A DNA stretch of 64,000 bases from Zeus faber (taxonomy: Eukaryota; Chordata; Actinopteri; Zeiformes; Zeidae), in the NCBI GenBank assembly GCA_960531495.1, contig OY482850.1, forward strand, positions 5,727,584 to 5,791,583, written 5' to 3'. The position numbers and the translations under genes are program-made. Shown in pieces: positions 34,162-43,250 of this stretch. Numbering within the stretch: position 1 is the stretch's first letter; every line of letters begins with the position of its first letter. The notes beneath the pieces were generated by a model that was given only the letters and a program-made list of their open reading frames with translations, had not been told where the DNA came from and did no database searches.

Positions 34162-37100
34162 GCCTCATTCTGGCTACATGCCGATTTGAGTAGACCTTTC
34201 CCATTTTTTAGTATAGCTTTACTAAAACCCAATACTTGGGTGAATTTGAATTAAGGCAATGCTAAGGTTAGAGTCATTCTATGCTGGCCACTTCTGTGAA
34301 GGCCAATTGAAGTTATCTATTGTAGATGAATAGCTATTGATGTTGAAATGACTTCTCAGAGGACAAAATGTATCCGTTCTTGTATGGGATTAGCTACTGG
34401 CTTGTAGTATTGCTTTCAGGTTGTTGTGTCTTTAACACAGTTAGGTCTTGCGTTCAGTGATTCGCGCTGCATGGAGAAAGGAAGAATGAAGAATCTTAAA
34501 TTATCACACAGCACTACAACACACACACGCTTTGGATGGTGGCCGGTGAAATGAGGCCTCTGCGTTTAACCCATCCTTGGCTTGTCCTTCCTCCGGGGGC
34601 ACGGCCAGGAGCAGTGGGCAGCATTCGTGGACGCGCTCGGGGATAAGTGTCCATCGCTGGTCAGACGATGATGTGTGCATGTTTTTTGGTGGGGGTCCGG
34701 ACTGACCGTTAGGTGGAGGAAACCCCATGTGAGCACGGGGAGAACATGCAAACTCCACACAGAAAGGCTCCTATTTTTTTGGGAGATAACTGACAGCGCC
34801 CCAGGCGGGAATCGGACACCGGACCTTCTTGCTGTGAGGCAACAGTGCAATGCACTGCGCCACCATGCCACAGAAAAAGTAAAAATGTGCTTGGAATTGT
34901 ATTTAATGTAAATGTGCTGTGCTGTTTTTTTGTAGTGTCTGAGCTTCAGGAGGAGGGAATAAATGCCATCAATCATCCCCTCAGCCCTTCCCATTATGAA
35001 CTGGACCCCGAGGACACCATGCTTGGTAAATAAATAACTGTACATACTGAAATCTTGATGCCTTCTCTCTGATGAACAACCATACATATATACTGTACAT
35101 ATCAGTGTTTCCTCTATATGCAACGTACCGCCGCTGCTAGGTTGAAATATGACTGCGGATATTCCCTAAATCTCAAAGCAGAGCTGCAGTGAAAAGGTGA
35201 TAGACAAGACAAATGCCTGCTGTGTTTTACTCTGAAGCACAATGATTGGTTTACGGTACATAAATGGCTATGTTGCTGATACTGCTACTTTACGACAAAT
35301 TCATGTCGTGAATGAGCTGTGGATACAGCGGCAGCTTTCAATGCTATATTGTGCATCCGCCATATTGCAGCAGTCATGAGCCGCGAGTAAACAAATACAA
35401 TGTGTATTGAGAGATGCAGACTTCTCTACAAAATCAACGCTTAATTCGTAACCTTTTTTTCTTCTTTTAGTTTGTTATAAACGTAAGAAATTTTAACTTG
35501 ATACTGGTTACTTATTGGAATTAAATTCAGTTGCTCTGAGAAGATCTAATCATATTTTTTCCATTCACTACTACCACTACCATTCACATCTTTCTTTATG
35601 AGATTATATGATATATTGCTATATTATAATCACAAGATTTGTGTATTGAGCAGCAGGTACATGCGGGGGGGGTGTCCGAGCACCCACCCCATGGACCTCA
35701 TGGTGACATTTTTATCAAGCATGCTTTTTTATTTTTATTTTAAATTAATAGGTGTCGAGGTAGTGGATTGTCCGGGCAAAATATATTCATGAGGATTTCC
35801 TCATGAACCTCGCACCTCGGCGCACCTGCGATGTGTGCACAGCAGCTGGAGCTGGGGGTCCATGTGCCTTTTCTTTTTATTTGGACACCTGCCCCTAAAA
35901 GTCTCTGTATGGAACTGTAGAAGGGAAGTGAAACCCGATCCCCAGTGCTTACTGGAGTGCTCTGAGCGGAGTGGGGGAGACCTCTCTCCCTCTCCCCCCT
36001 CCCTCTCTCCGCTCCAGTTTCAGAACAAATTAATATTGAATATTTAATATTTTATTGTACATCTCAAATGTTATTTACAGAATAAATAGAAAGCCAATTT
36101 ATATTTATTAAAGCAGATATTGTGATTGCCATCTGTGTGAAATTGTCCCAAAGCACCCACTATTTAATATACTGCATAAATGCATAAACAATATATATTT
36201 TTGTTTCATTCTATCTGAAGTCAACGAGTTGCATGGCAATATATGTGAAAGAAATTGCGATAATAAGGGAAAACTATTACTGTAAAGCGTTTATGTGGAT
36301 TTCGGGGCTTGAGAGTGACACGGAGAATCCCGACAACCGGCATTCGATACATTACATTACATTTAGTCATTTAGCAGACGCTTTTATCCAAAGCGACTTA
36401 CAATTATTCAAACACCGACGGACGCAGCCATCAGGAGCAATTAGGGGTTAAGTGTCTTGCTCAAGGACACTACAGCATGCTAGCAGGAGGAGCCTGGGAT
36501 CAAACCAGCAACCTTTAGATCACTAGACCACCAGCTCTACCGCCTGAGCTGCCATCCCCCTCGATGCTTGTTATCACACGTCATGTGATCTTTCTCTCTT
36601 GTCTGGTGTGCAGTCGTTTCATCTCATCATGCAAACGTGTGACTGCAGCTCCATTTGTTTTTCATCTTTTAGGAATGGTTGAGACAATAATTTCCTTACA
36701 TTTCAATTCATTAATGCAGTGCTATGCTAAAACTTTGTTAATTCTAAATATCAAGTAAAAAATAAATGGTGAAGTATTAAATTGATCTACCACATAATTC
36801 CTTTACCAAGAGTTTCCTAGCTGTCTGTTAGTCAAGTAAATTTATTCAGTTCATTGGATTGGTAAATTATTTGACTGCAATTATTGTATATATCAACAAA
36901 GTAGAACCTGATTGGCCCCATAACTTGAAGCTACTTTGAAACAAAATGGATGTGACTGGCTCAAAACACTCGGATTGAAAATGAGATTTGTCTGAAAGCA
37001 TCCAAAAGCAGCTCACAATAGCCAGTTACAATGCAAACTGGGTTCAATTCGCCTAATACCAGGCAAACATTGGGAGGATCATTTTGGAAGGATCTCATGT

Positions 37101-39727
37101 GAACACGCGTAGCCTCAAAGAGTGATTTTACACAGAAGAAAATACTTGGTGGAGGTGGAAGCATGTAGCATTTTGTTGTTGCAGAACTTGTGTGTACCGA
37201 AAATAAATATGCAAAGAATTAGCTTACAGAATGAGGAACAGTGCAAGCTGTCTATTTTGGAGAGATTTTGAGGTTAAAAAACAGTGGCTGATTCTTGATG
37301 CTGCTGCCAAAACACACAGCAAAGCTTATTGCCCACTGGCACTACTGCAGAACAGTTCAGCAACACCTCGATTGAGCAACACTTCACCACATTTTCAAAT
37401 GCAGAATTGGCACCCATGATGTTGCACACCTGACAAATTCAAGCCTACAGGGCCTACATTTTGTTGACAGTACAGCAGTCGGGTTGGATTGTAGCTATTT
37501 CATACCTTGTTGGGACATTACAACCTGTAATGTTTTTGTCTGCCAATTCCTTCCTCAGTCTTCCAAAATATTTTGATATGAACTCTTACATGATTTCTTT
37601 CCCCATCCTTCAGAGGAGAATGAAGTGCGAACCATGGTGGACCCCAACTCCAAGAATGACCGCAAACTGCAGGAGCTTATGAAGGTCACTTACTTTTATC
37701 TCTCTCCTGAAGTGGAGTACTTCCATTGAATGAATGAATTGAAATACATCAATGTGCATTTCAGAAACTGAAAACTTCTAAATCTATCCAGTGAATCTAT
37801 CCAATTGTGGTTTGTCTTCCTATTTAGGTACTGATTGACTGGATCAATGACGTCCTAGTGGGAGAGAGGATCATCGTGAAGGACTTGGCTGAGGACTTGT
37901 ACGATGGGCAGGTCCTGCAGAAACTCTTGGTAAGAAACATCTTGGGTTAATATCAGCGCTAAAAAGACTCTGTAGTGTGTGAGTCAGTTGAACAGACAGG
38001 AACAAATAGTTGAGTAAAATAGTCAGCTTTTCTTCCGCATACTAAAACATTGGCTGAATTGGTCATATCGGGTGAATTCCTTTGCCTTTCCTCTGCGGTT
38101 GCTCCTTCCAGAAAAGTTGGAGGCGAGAAGCTAAACGTGGCCGAAGTGACCCAGTCTGAGATCGCCCAGAAACAGAAACTCCAGACTGTCCTGGAGCGCA
38201 TCAACGACTCTCTCAAGCTGTCAACCAGAAACGTTCGCTGGAACATTGACTGTAAGGCCACGCCCTTCACTGAACTTCTACTTTGTGCTTTTGCAAAACT
38301 GCTATAGTCCTCACCGGACGGTATTACATTACATTACATTGCATACATTACATTGCAAGGTCAAGAAGACTTTCTATCAAATNNNNNNNNNNNNNNNNNN
38401 NNNNNNNNNNNNNNNNNNNNNNNNNNNNNNNNNNNNNNNNNNNNNNNNNNNNNNNNNNNNNNNNNNNNNNNNNNNNNNNNNNNNNNNNNNNNNNNNNNNN
38501 NNNNNNNNNNNNNNNNNNNNNNNNNNNNNNNNNNNNNNNNNNNNNNNNNNNNNNNNNNNNNNNNNNNNNNNNNNNNNNNNNNGCCTCAGGACCAGCTGAC
38601 TGAGGGGACTCTTCTCTTTGTTCATCTCTTGGCTTTTCAGGGCTTTATAATGATAGGAGAGGGGGTCGCTCGTTTTAAGGGGTTTCCGGAATTTAATGGC
38701 TTTTTTCTATATGAATTATTACTGGGTATTGGTCTATTTCTGCCCTGCATGCATTGTTTGGAGTTTTCCTCTGGACATGGAGGATGCTCTTACTTCTTTA
38801 TTCTGCATGCAGGATTTCTATTGAGTGTCCCATTTTCCAAAATCTTTGTTTGAAAGAGGACCCTGCACCTCACTCCCATAAATTGCAATAGGTTCAATAA
38901 CTGATAGAACTGATGATATTTTGAGCCAGGTCCTAATTGGGATGCCAATATGTACTGATTTTTTTTATGGCACAGAAGGCCCTTGTGGCTTTCTATTTCA
39001 GTTAATTTATGGCCAAAATAAAAGTTCCAGTAAAAGTGATCTTCAGCCCCAGGTATGTATATGTCATTGTCACATTGTTGTATTTGATTTGTTCCTCGGA
39101 GGTTGAAGTTGAACTTGGTTCCCTGACATCTTGGCCTTCTTTGGAATATCATCACTTTGGTTTTTTGGGGGTTTACTGCTGGGGCCCAGGTCTGGCAGAA
39201 CTGTTTTTACAGAAGCAGCTACTGCTGTAGGACCTTCTTCAGGCGGCAACAACAGAACCAGGTCGTCTGCATAAACATTACATTACATTTAGTCATTTAG
39301 CAGACGCTTTTATCCAAAGCGACTTACAATTGTTCAAACACCGATGGACACAGCCATCAGGAGCAATTAGGGGTTAAGTGTCTTGCTCAAGGACACTACA
39401 GCATGCTAGCAGGAGGAGCCTGGGATCGAACCAGCAACCTTTAGATTACTAGACCACCAGCTCTACCGCCTGAGCTACCATCCCCTGTTAGAAAATAAAG
39501 AAATAATTTAATTTCAAAGTTGTGTAGGGTGAGACAAGATGCATATGATTGTTCCAAATTTATTTTCCAATTCATTGATATAAATGTTGAAGAGGGTTGG
39601 GGAGATTCAAGTTGCCCTGGGTCACTCCACACTCTTGCGTTAAATTTGCAGTTTGTTTATTTTCAATTTTAATTGAACATTTAGTGTTTGAGTACATAGA
39701 TTTGATTAAATTGTATGTTTGTATGTC

Positions 39728-39764
<37 letters not shown>

Positions 39765-42444
39765 TTTTTTTGTCAGGTCCACAATGTGTCCCTCTCTTTT
39801 GAGCTGATGCAGGACGGAGGTCTGGAGAAGCCCAAGCCCAGGCCCGAGGGTAGGAGTCACTTATTTCAGGCTCAAGTTTCGGTCTTAATTTTCATTGATT
39901 CATATTTGATTTGTGTGCGGTCTCTGCCTGGGTTACACGAAAAGCACTGCAGAAAATCATTGTCAAAAAAAAAAGACCAAACTAAATGAATGAAGCAAAA
40001 TTGTCAGCTAATGGGTTGAGATGATGTCCCTTGATAATGTTACTTAAAAAGAAGAAAATAACCTTATAGTGTCATTAAACAGCCCTTTAAACATTTAGTA
40101 CTGTTTGATGGGTTATTTTATTATTCTTAAAATAAGGAAAGCTGTCTTGAGATCTCTTCTGTCAGAGTGGAGAGCACCCAACGGCTACTATCCTCTTTAA
40201 TAATTTTTTTTTTTTTTTTCACTTAAAGAAATAAGCTTTTTTTTTGGTCCGCATTTAAACTGTTGAAGACGTCTTTTCTCAAAGCAAACTGAGTAATCTT
40301 ATACACACAATGTTAGGCTGGGAATTTTTCGTTCAATGGGGGGAAAAATGCGACTTATTGCTTATTTCTAAGGTTTTCTGCCATGTTAAGATTTCATATT
40401 TTGTCCGGTGAGTGTAGAGTGAAGTGTGACACAAAGATATAAAAGAGGTGGTGCGCTTTGAACACTCAACTTGGAGTGCACGCAGCTGACCCTGACGCTC
40501 ACCTTCCTGCTTTAACAAGCATTCTAAAATAGAAAAATCTCTCATAAGCTGAAAGAAGTTGTCTTCAGTATATTGTGTGTATAGGTTTTAATCGCATAGG
40601 ACTTGCTGAAAATGAATTTGTGGCGTCTATTCACTTTCACAACCCAACAGGGGTTGGAATTTTAGCTTTTAGCTGAATAGGCATGTTGAAGTTTTTATGA
40701 ACAGTAAAGTTTTTGTTTAGTCCTATTCACTAGCTGAAAAACGATTATTGATATTGTATTACGCATTTAAAGGTTAAGTTCGCTATTTTATGAATGCAGT
40801 CCAATGGGGTAGTTGTGTAAGCGGTAAAAAAAAACATTAAATCTACTTTTAAAAGATGGGACGCTCACTATATAGTCAGTCTTTAAATGTTATACTGAGG
40901 GGGTCGGTTATCAGGTTTTTCAGGATTTTATTAACTCTTGCAGTTCTGCAAATCAGCTCTTTTGGCTACATCGATGCTAACGCAAGAGACTAGAAACAGG
41001 AAGCTGTGACGCTTCCTACTGGCCACCTACTGTAGCCAACGTCAAGCTTTGGATATATGGTGTAAATTGCAAAAAAAAAAAATCGCCCTACAATTGGTCA
41101 TAAAAACTTGTTGCAATATGTTCAGAAAAATGTGATATTACTGTTCAAAACATGTGAAATACACTGAGAAACACTATGAGTTTCCTGTTTTCCTAAATGG
41201 AAAGAATTTCAAGGCTTAAAGTCTCACGCTAACGTCAGAAACTAGAAACAGGAAGTTCTGGCGCTTTCTACTGGCCACCTACTGTAGCCGATGTCACTGT
41301 GGTGTGGGGGTGGTGTGATTTAAGCAGCCGCACCTGTCTTGATGTGACAGTTCCCCTTCCCACACCGCACCCAAGTGGCTTTTCCTGCGCTCGCCGACAC
41401 GGACACCAGCATGGATGTGAAGGACGAACCGGCTTATGGGCAGCATGTAATATGCCAGGAGCAGATGGAATGTGTCATGACCAGAGCTCCCCTCCAATGC
41501 ATGTGTAGGGATGTGTGATTTAACCTGGGCTCATCGATTGCTCTGATGGGCAACAGGTGCACAGCCACCCCTTATCCTGGGCCCAAATTAACTAGACCCA
41601 AGACAGGTATGGCTGCTTAAATCACACCACCCCCACACCACAGTCACGCTTTAGATATATTGCGGCAATTACAAAAATATTTTTCATAGTTAATAGGTAA
41701 TAATAATAATAAAAAGGTGTGTTTGCAATTTGTTCTTAAAAGGTGATATTACTGTTCTGCGTGGTGCAGGAAGCAGAGTGGGTCGTCCAGTAAACAGAGG
41801 GTTTCTGGTTCGATCTCCGGCTCTTTCCCGGCAGCGCGCCTAAGTGTCCTTGAACAAGCCACTGATTCCCTAACTGCTCTGGATGAGCAGGTGTGCGCCT
41901 TGCAGGGTTGCCACCAGCTTCCATGTATGAATGTGTGTGTGAATGTGAGGCATGTATTGCATAGAGCTTTGAGTGGTCGCAAGACAAGAAAAGCGCTATA
42001 TATTTTAAGATGAAGTCCATTTACATTTACATTTTAAAAGAAATACACTGAAGAATACTATCATTCAAGTTTCACGTTTTTGAAAAGGAAAGCTTTTTCA
42101 ATTCAATTCAATACAACTTTAATAATCCCTGGAGGTCAATTCGATTTTGGACACAGTAAAAACAGACAAGAAACAGACACAGACAGACAAACCAGTGCTA
42201 TAGTAAGGCTGGGAGTGCAGTATATGTTAAAGTGCTCCAAATAAACGTTTGGAGCACTTTAATAAGGCCTTGGTTGAAAAAATAATAAACCTATCGTTTA
42301 GTCTGGACAATTTTGCTAACTTGCCACTGGCTGATGATGTGTATCTGTATCTGTTTTCCCTGTCCAGATATAGTGAATTGCGACCTCAAATCGACCCTGC
42401 GCGTCCTCTACAACCTCTTCACCAGGTACAGAAACGTGGAGTGA
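29839..42444 (+). CDS. parva: parva, alpha-parvin (incomplete: middle exons missing at assembly gap)
   Basis: Focal-adhesion adaptor with two CH domains; its CH2 binds ILK in the ILK-PINCH-parvin complex and paxillin, and the protein links integrins to actin (family knowledge). Exons seen: 29839-29974, 34936-35025, 37614-37684, 37828-37929, 38112-38251, 39777-39849, 42368-42444. The N-terminus (SPTPKSPSSRKKDDSFLGKL, then GGTLARRKKAKE) is nearly identical to mammalian PARVA, which separates it from PARVB and PARVG. About 140 residues between CH1 and the end of CH2 are not present; they should lie in or around the N gap at 38383-38582. Exons 4 and 5 each appear one base short. Confidence 0.95.
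31922..32112 (+). promoter_or_regulatory. Possible internal promoter and first exon in parva intron 1
   Basis: TATAAA at 31922-31927 is followed by GC-rich sequence (CTCGGCCGCTATGC) and a donor-like CCACCAG|GTAGGA at 32112/32113. An ATG at 32018 opens a frame to the donor, but it ends in phase 2 and would meet a stop in parva exon 2, which needs phase 1. If real it would be an untranslated or non-parva first exon. Confidence 0.25.
34134..34160. repeat. (TGA)n microsatellite
   Basis: Nine or more uninterrupted trinucleotide units in parva intron 1. Confidence 0.95.
34505..34870 (-). repeat. tRNA-headed interspersed repeat, copy 2
   Basis: On the - strand it begins with a tRNA-like head (GGTGGCGCAGTGCATTGCAC, then a B-box-like GGTGTCCGATTCCCGCC) and continues into AACTCCACACAGAAAGG-type sequence read in reverse. 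It ends only about 65 bp before parva exon 2, so it is close to that exon's splice acceptor. Confidence 0.75.
34936..38251 (+). CDS. parva: parva exons 2-5 (linker and first half of CH1)
   Basis: Exon 2 (34936-35025) encodes SELQEEGINAINHPLSP and ELDPEDTML. Exon 3 (37614-37684) encodes EENEVRTMVDPNSKNDRKLQ. Exon 4 (37828-37929) encodes VLIDWINDVLVGERIIVKDL and DGQVLQKL. Exon 5 (38112-38251) encodes LNVAEVTQSEIAQKQKLQTV, LERINDSLKL and RWNID. Exon 4 ends CTCTTG|GTAAGA where one more T is expected, and exon 5 has GAGGCGAGAAG where one more G is expected, so the frame does not close from exon 4 into exon 5 as assembled. Confidence 0.93.
35786..35807. repeat. Perfect 10-bp inverted repeat
   Basis: TTCATGAGGA, TT, TCCTCATGAA in a parva intron. 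No terminator or regulatory role is implied; it may be a chance or transposon-derived palindrome. Confidence 0.8.
36346..36560 (-). mobile_element. tRNA-derived SINE (full-length-looking copy)
   Basis: Read on the - strand it starts with a tRNA-like head (GGGATGGCAGCTCAGGCGG, then a B-box-like GGTTTGATCCC) and ends with GTCGCTTTGGATAAAAGCG, GTCTGCTAAATGACTAAATG and an ATGTA-rich tail. This tail is common in fish SINEs of the V-SINE kind (family name given from memory, moderate certainty). It is nearly identical to 39277-39486, so it moved recently. It sits in a parva intron. Confidence 0.8.
38383..38582. other. Assembly gap (200 N)
   Basis: Exactly 200 N, the usual placeholder for a gap of unknown size. 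It lies between parva exon 5 and the exon that resumes at 39777, and is bordered on the right by an antisense LINE fragment and on the left by ATTACATTACATT repeats. The missing parva exons must be here unless they have been lost. Confidence 0.95.
38583..39275 (-). mobile_element. LINE reverse-transcriptase 3' fragment, antisense in parva
   Basis: On the - strand it begins at the RT active-site motif (YADDLVLLLPPEEG, about 39233-39274), continues with TYLGLKITFTGTF-like sequence, PIAIYGSEVQGPLSNKDF, and RKTPNNA-type residues in a shifted frame, and ends EMNKEKSPLSQLVLR at the N gap. This is the C-terminal RT region of a fish non-LTR retrotransposon. It contains stops and frameshifts. It runs into the gap, so its 3' end is unknown. 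Confidence 0.85.
39277..39486 (-). mobile_element. tRNA-derived SINE, second copy
   Basis: Nearly identical to 36346-36560, with an intact B-box-like GGTTCGATCCC on the - strand. Its ATGTAATG tail directly abuts the LINE fragment at 38583-39275, so one of the two inserted next to or into the other. Confidence 0.8.
39777..42444 (+). CDS. parva: parva last two exons (end of CH2 and stop)
   Basis: Exon 39777-39849 encodes VHNVSLSFELMQDGGLEKPK, then PRPE; its acceptor follows a long (CT)n run (39732-39760). The last exon 42368-42444 encodes DIVNCDLKSTLRVLYNLFTR and YRNVE and stops with TGA at 42442-42444. The C-terminal end is the same as that of mammalian PARVA except for conservative changes. 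The 2.5-kb intron between them carries the nested repeats at 40786-42095. Confidence 0.95.
40786..41215. repeat. Unclassified dispersed repeat, copy A (uninterrupted)
   Basis: Contains AATGCAGTCCAATGGGG, CAGGATTTTATTAACTCTTG, AACTAGAAACAGGAAG-type sequence, TACTGGCCACCTACTGTAGC, ATATTACTGTTC and AAATACACTGAGAAACACTA. It shares these blocks in order with 41216-42095 and partly with 45228-45520. There is no ORF and no obvious terminal repeat. Confidence 0.7.
41298..41642. mobile_element. 345-bp non-autonomous element with long terminal inverted repeats
   Basis: Starts TGTGGTGTGGGGGTGGTGTG and ends with its inverted match CACACCACCCCCACACCACA; pairing continues through ATTTAAGCAGCC and CACCTGTCTTG, giving arms of about 44 bp. 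GTCAC flanks it on both sides (41293-41297 and 41643-41647). The uninterrupted paralogue at 41025-41060 shows the empty site. The right end resembles the ends of the LTR-like elements at 51440 and 53334, so it may be derived from that family. No coding capacity. Confidence 0.75.
41758..42035 (+). mobile_element. tRNA-derived SINE inserted in a dispersed repeat
   Basis: Head GGTGCAGGAAGCAGAGTGGG, B-box-like GGTTCGATCTCC, then CTAAGTGTCCTTGAACAAGC, a GTGTGTGTGAATGTGAGGC block, AGAAAAGCGCTATAT and a TTTACATTTACA tail. It interrupts host repeat B between ATTACTGTTC and AAATACACTG; these two blocks are only a few bases apart in the uninterrupted copy at 41140-41170. Confidence 0.8.
42101..42235. 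repeat. LINE 3'-end-like repeat remnant
   Basis: ACTTTAATAATCCCTGGAGG followed by GTCAATTCGATTTTGGACAC and an ACAGACA-rich tail resembles the common fish motif 'TTTATTAATCCC...AATTC' seen at LINE 3' ends. It is short and decayed. Confidence 0.4.
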
Positions 42445-43250
42445 GCCCCATCTGTCACAAGAGGGAAGGCATTCGGCGACGGACCACATATTGAAACTTT
42501 TATCCAAGCATGTGTCTTATTTTATTCCTTGGATTTTACTTCCAGAGGAAGAAAAAAACAAGAACTGTTTATTCCAACTGCATGCATCACATGACGCTAT
42601 ACATTAATTCCACAAATTCCAGCTGTTCCAGCATCTATATTTTGTTTACTGTTGCTTATCCATTTGTTTTGCTATAATTGTACATTTTGAAATTGCTTTA
42701 CCACTCTGCATTATGTATGAATAATAGGAAAAGAAATCTTAAATTGATTCACAGTTCATTCGAGAATGTCTCTTTTTCCTTGTTGCGTCCATCTTTATCA
42801 ATATTTTTTTTTTGTCACATCCATTGTGATTGTATGGGAATGTAACCTACTTCTATGCCATTTAAAATGAATTGCACATTAAGGCCCTGGTTTCTATTTG
42901 CTAAATGAGCATTTCACTTTTTTATTATTATTTTTTCTTTTGTGAATTTGGTCATCACCTGGGTAGCATGATGTGCGCACGCCAAGAGGAACTGTGTACA
43001 AAAGAAAAGTGACCAAAGCTCCGTTGTGGTGTGTAAATGTAATATCCCAAGAACACAACACAACACTGTCAGTAACACATCCCCCTTTTTCTGTAGTCTT
43101 CCATTTTTTGCAGTTTTTTTACTCCAATGTGAAATTCTAGCTTGTTTAGCCCTGTATTGTAAGTATGTGATGAAGTAGTTCTGGAAATCACGCAACTTCT
43201 GGTATTATTGCTTTCAATTACTCATAAAATAAACCTCAATATAGTAAAAC
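42445..43250 (+). other. parva: parva 3'UTR and polyA signal
   Basis: Non-coding sequence of about 790 bases after the stop. AATAAA at 43228-43233 marks the expected end. No repeat recognised inside. Confidence 0.75.

Larger units (their letters stand above)
29975..34935 (+). other. parva intron 1
   Basis: Contains an AT-rich simple stretch at 30170-30330, a CA run at 31345-31369, a G-rich stretch at 31480-31720, a TATA-bearing GC-rich patch at 31900-32112 (listed separately), a (TGA)n run at 34134-34160 and an interspersed repeat at 34505-34870. No coding exon was recognised between 32113 and 34134. Confidence 0.6.
41216..42095. repeat. Unclassified dispersed repeat, copy B (interrupted twice)
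   Basis: Starts near CTAACGTCAGAAACTAGAAA and follows copy A. It is broken at TGTAGCCGATGTCAC by the 345-bp inverted-repeat element, resumes at GTCACGCTTTAGATATAT, and is broken again at ATTACTGTTC by a SINE, resuming at AAATACACTGAAGAATAC. Confidence 0.7.

Noticed and set aside
36346..36560. tRNA gene on the - strand
   Set aside because: Only the A/B-box-like head is tRNA-like and it continues into a SINE body; it would not fold as a complete tRNA.
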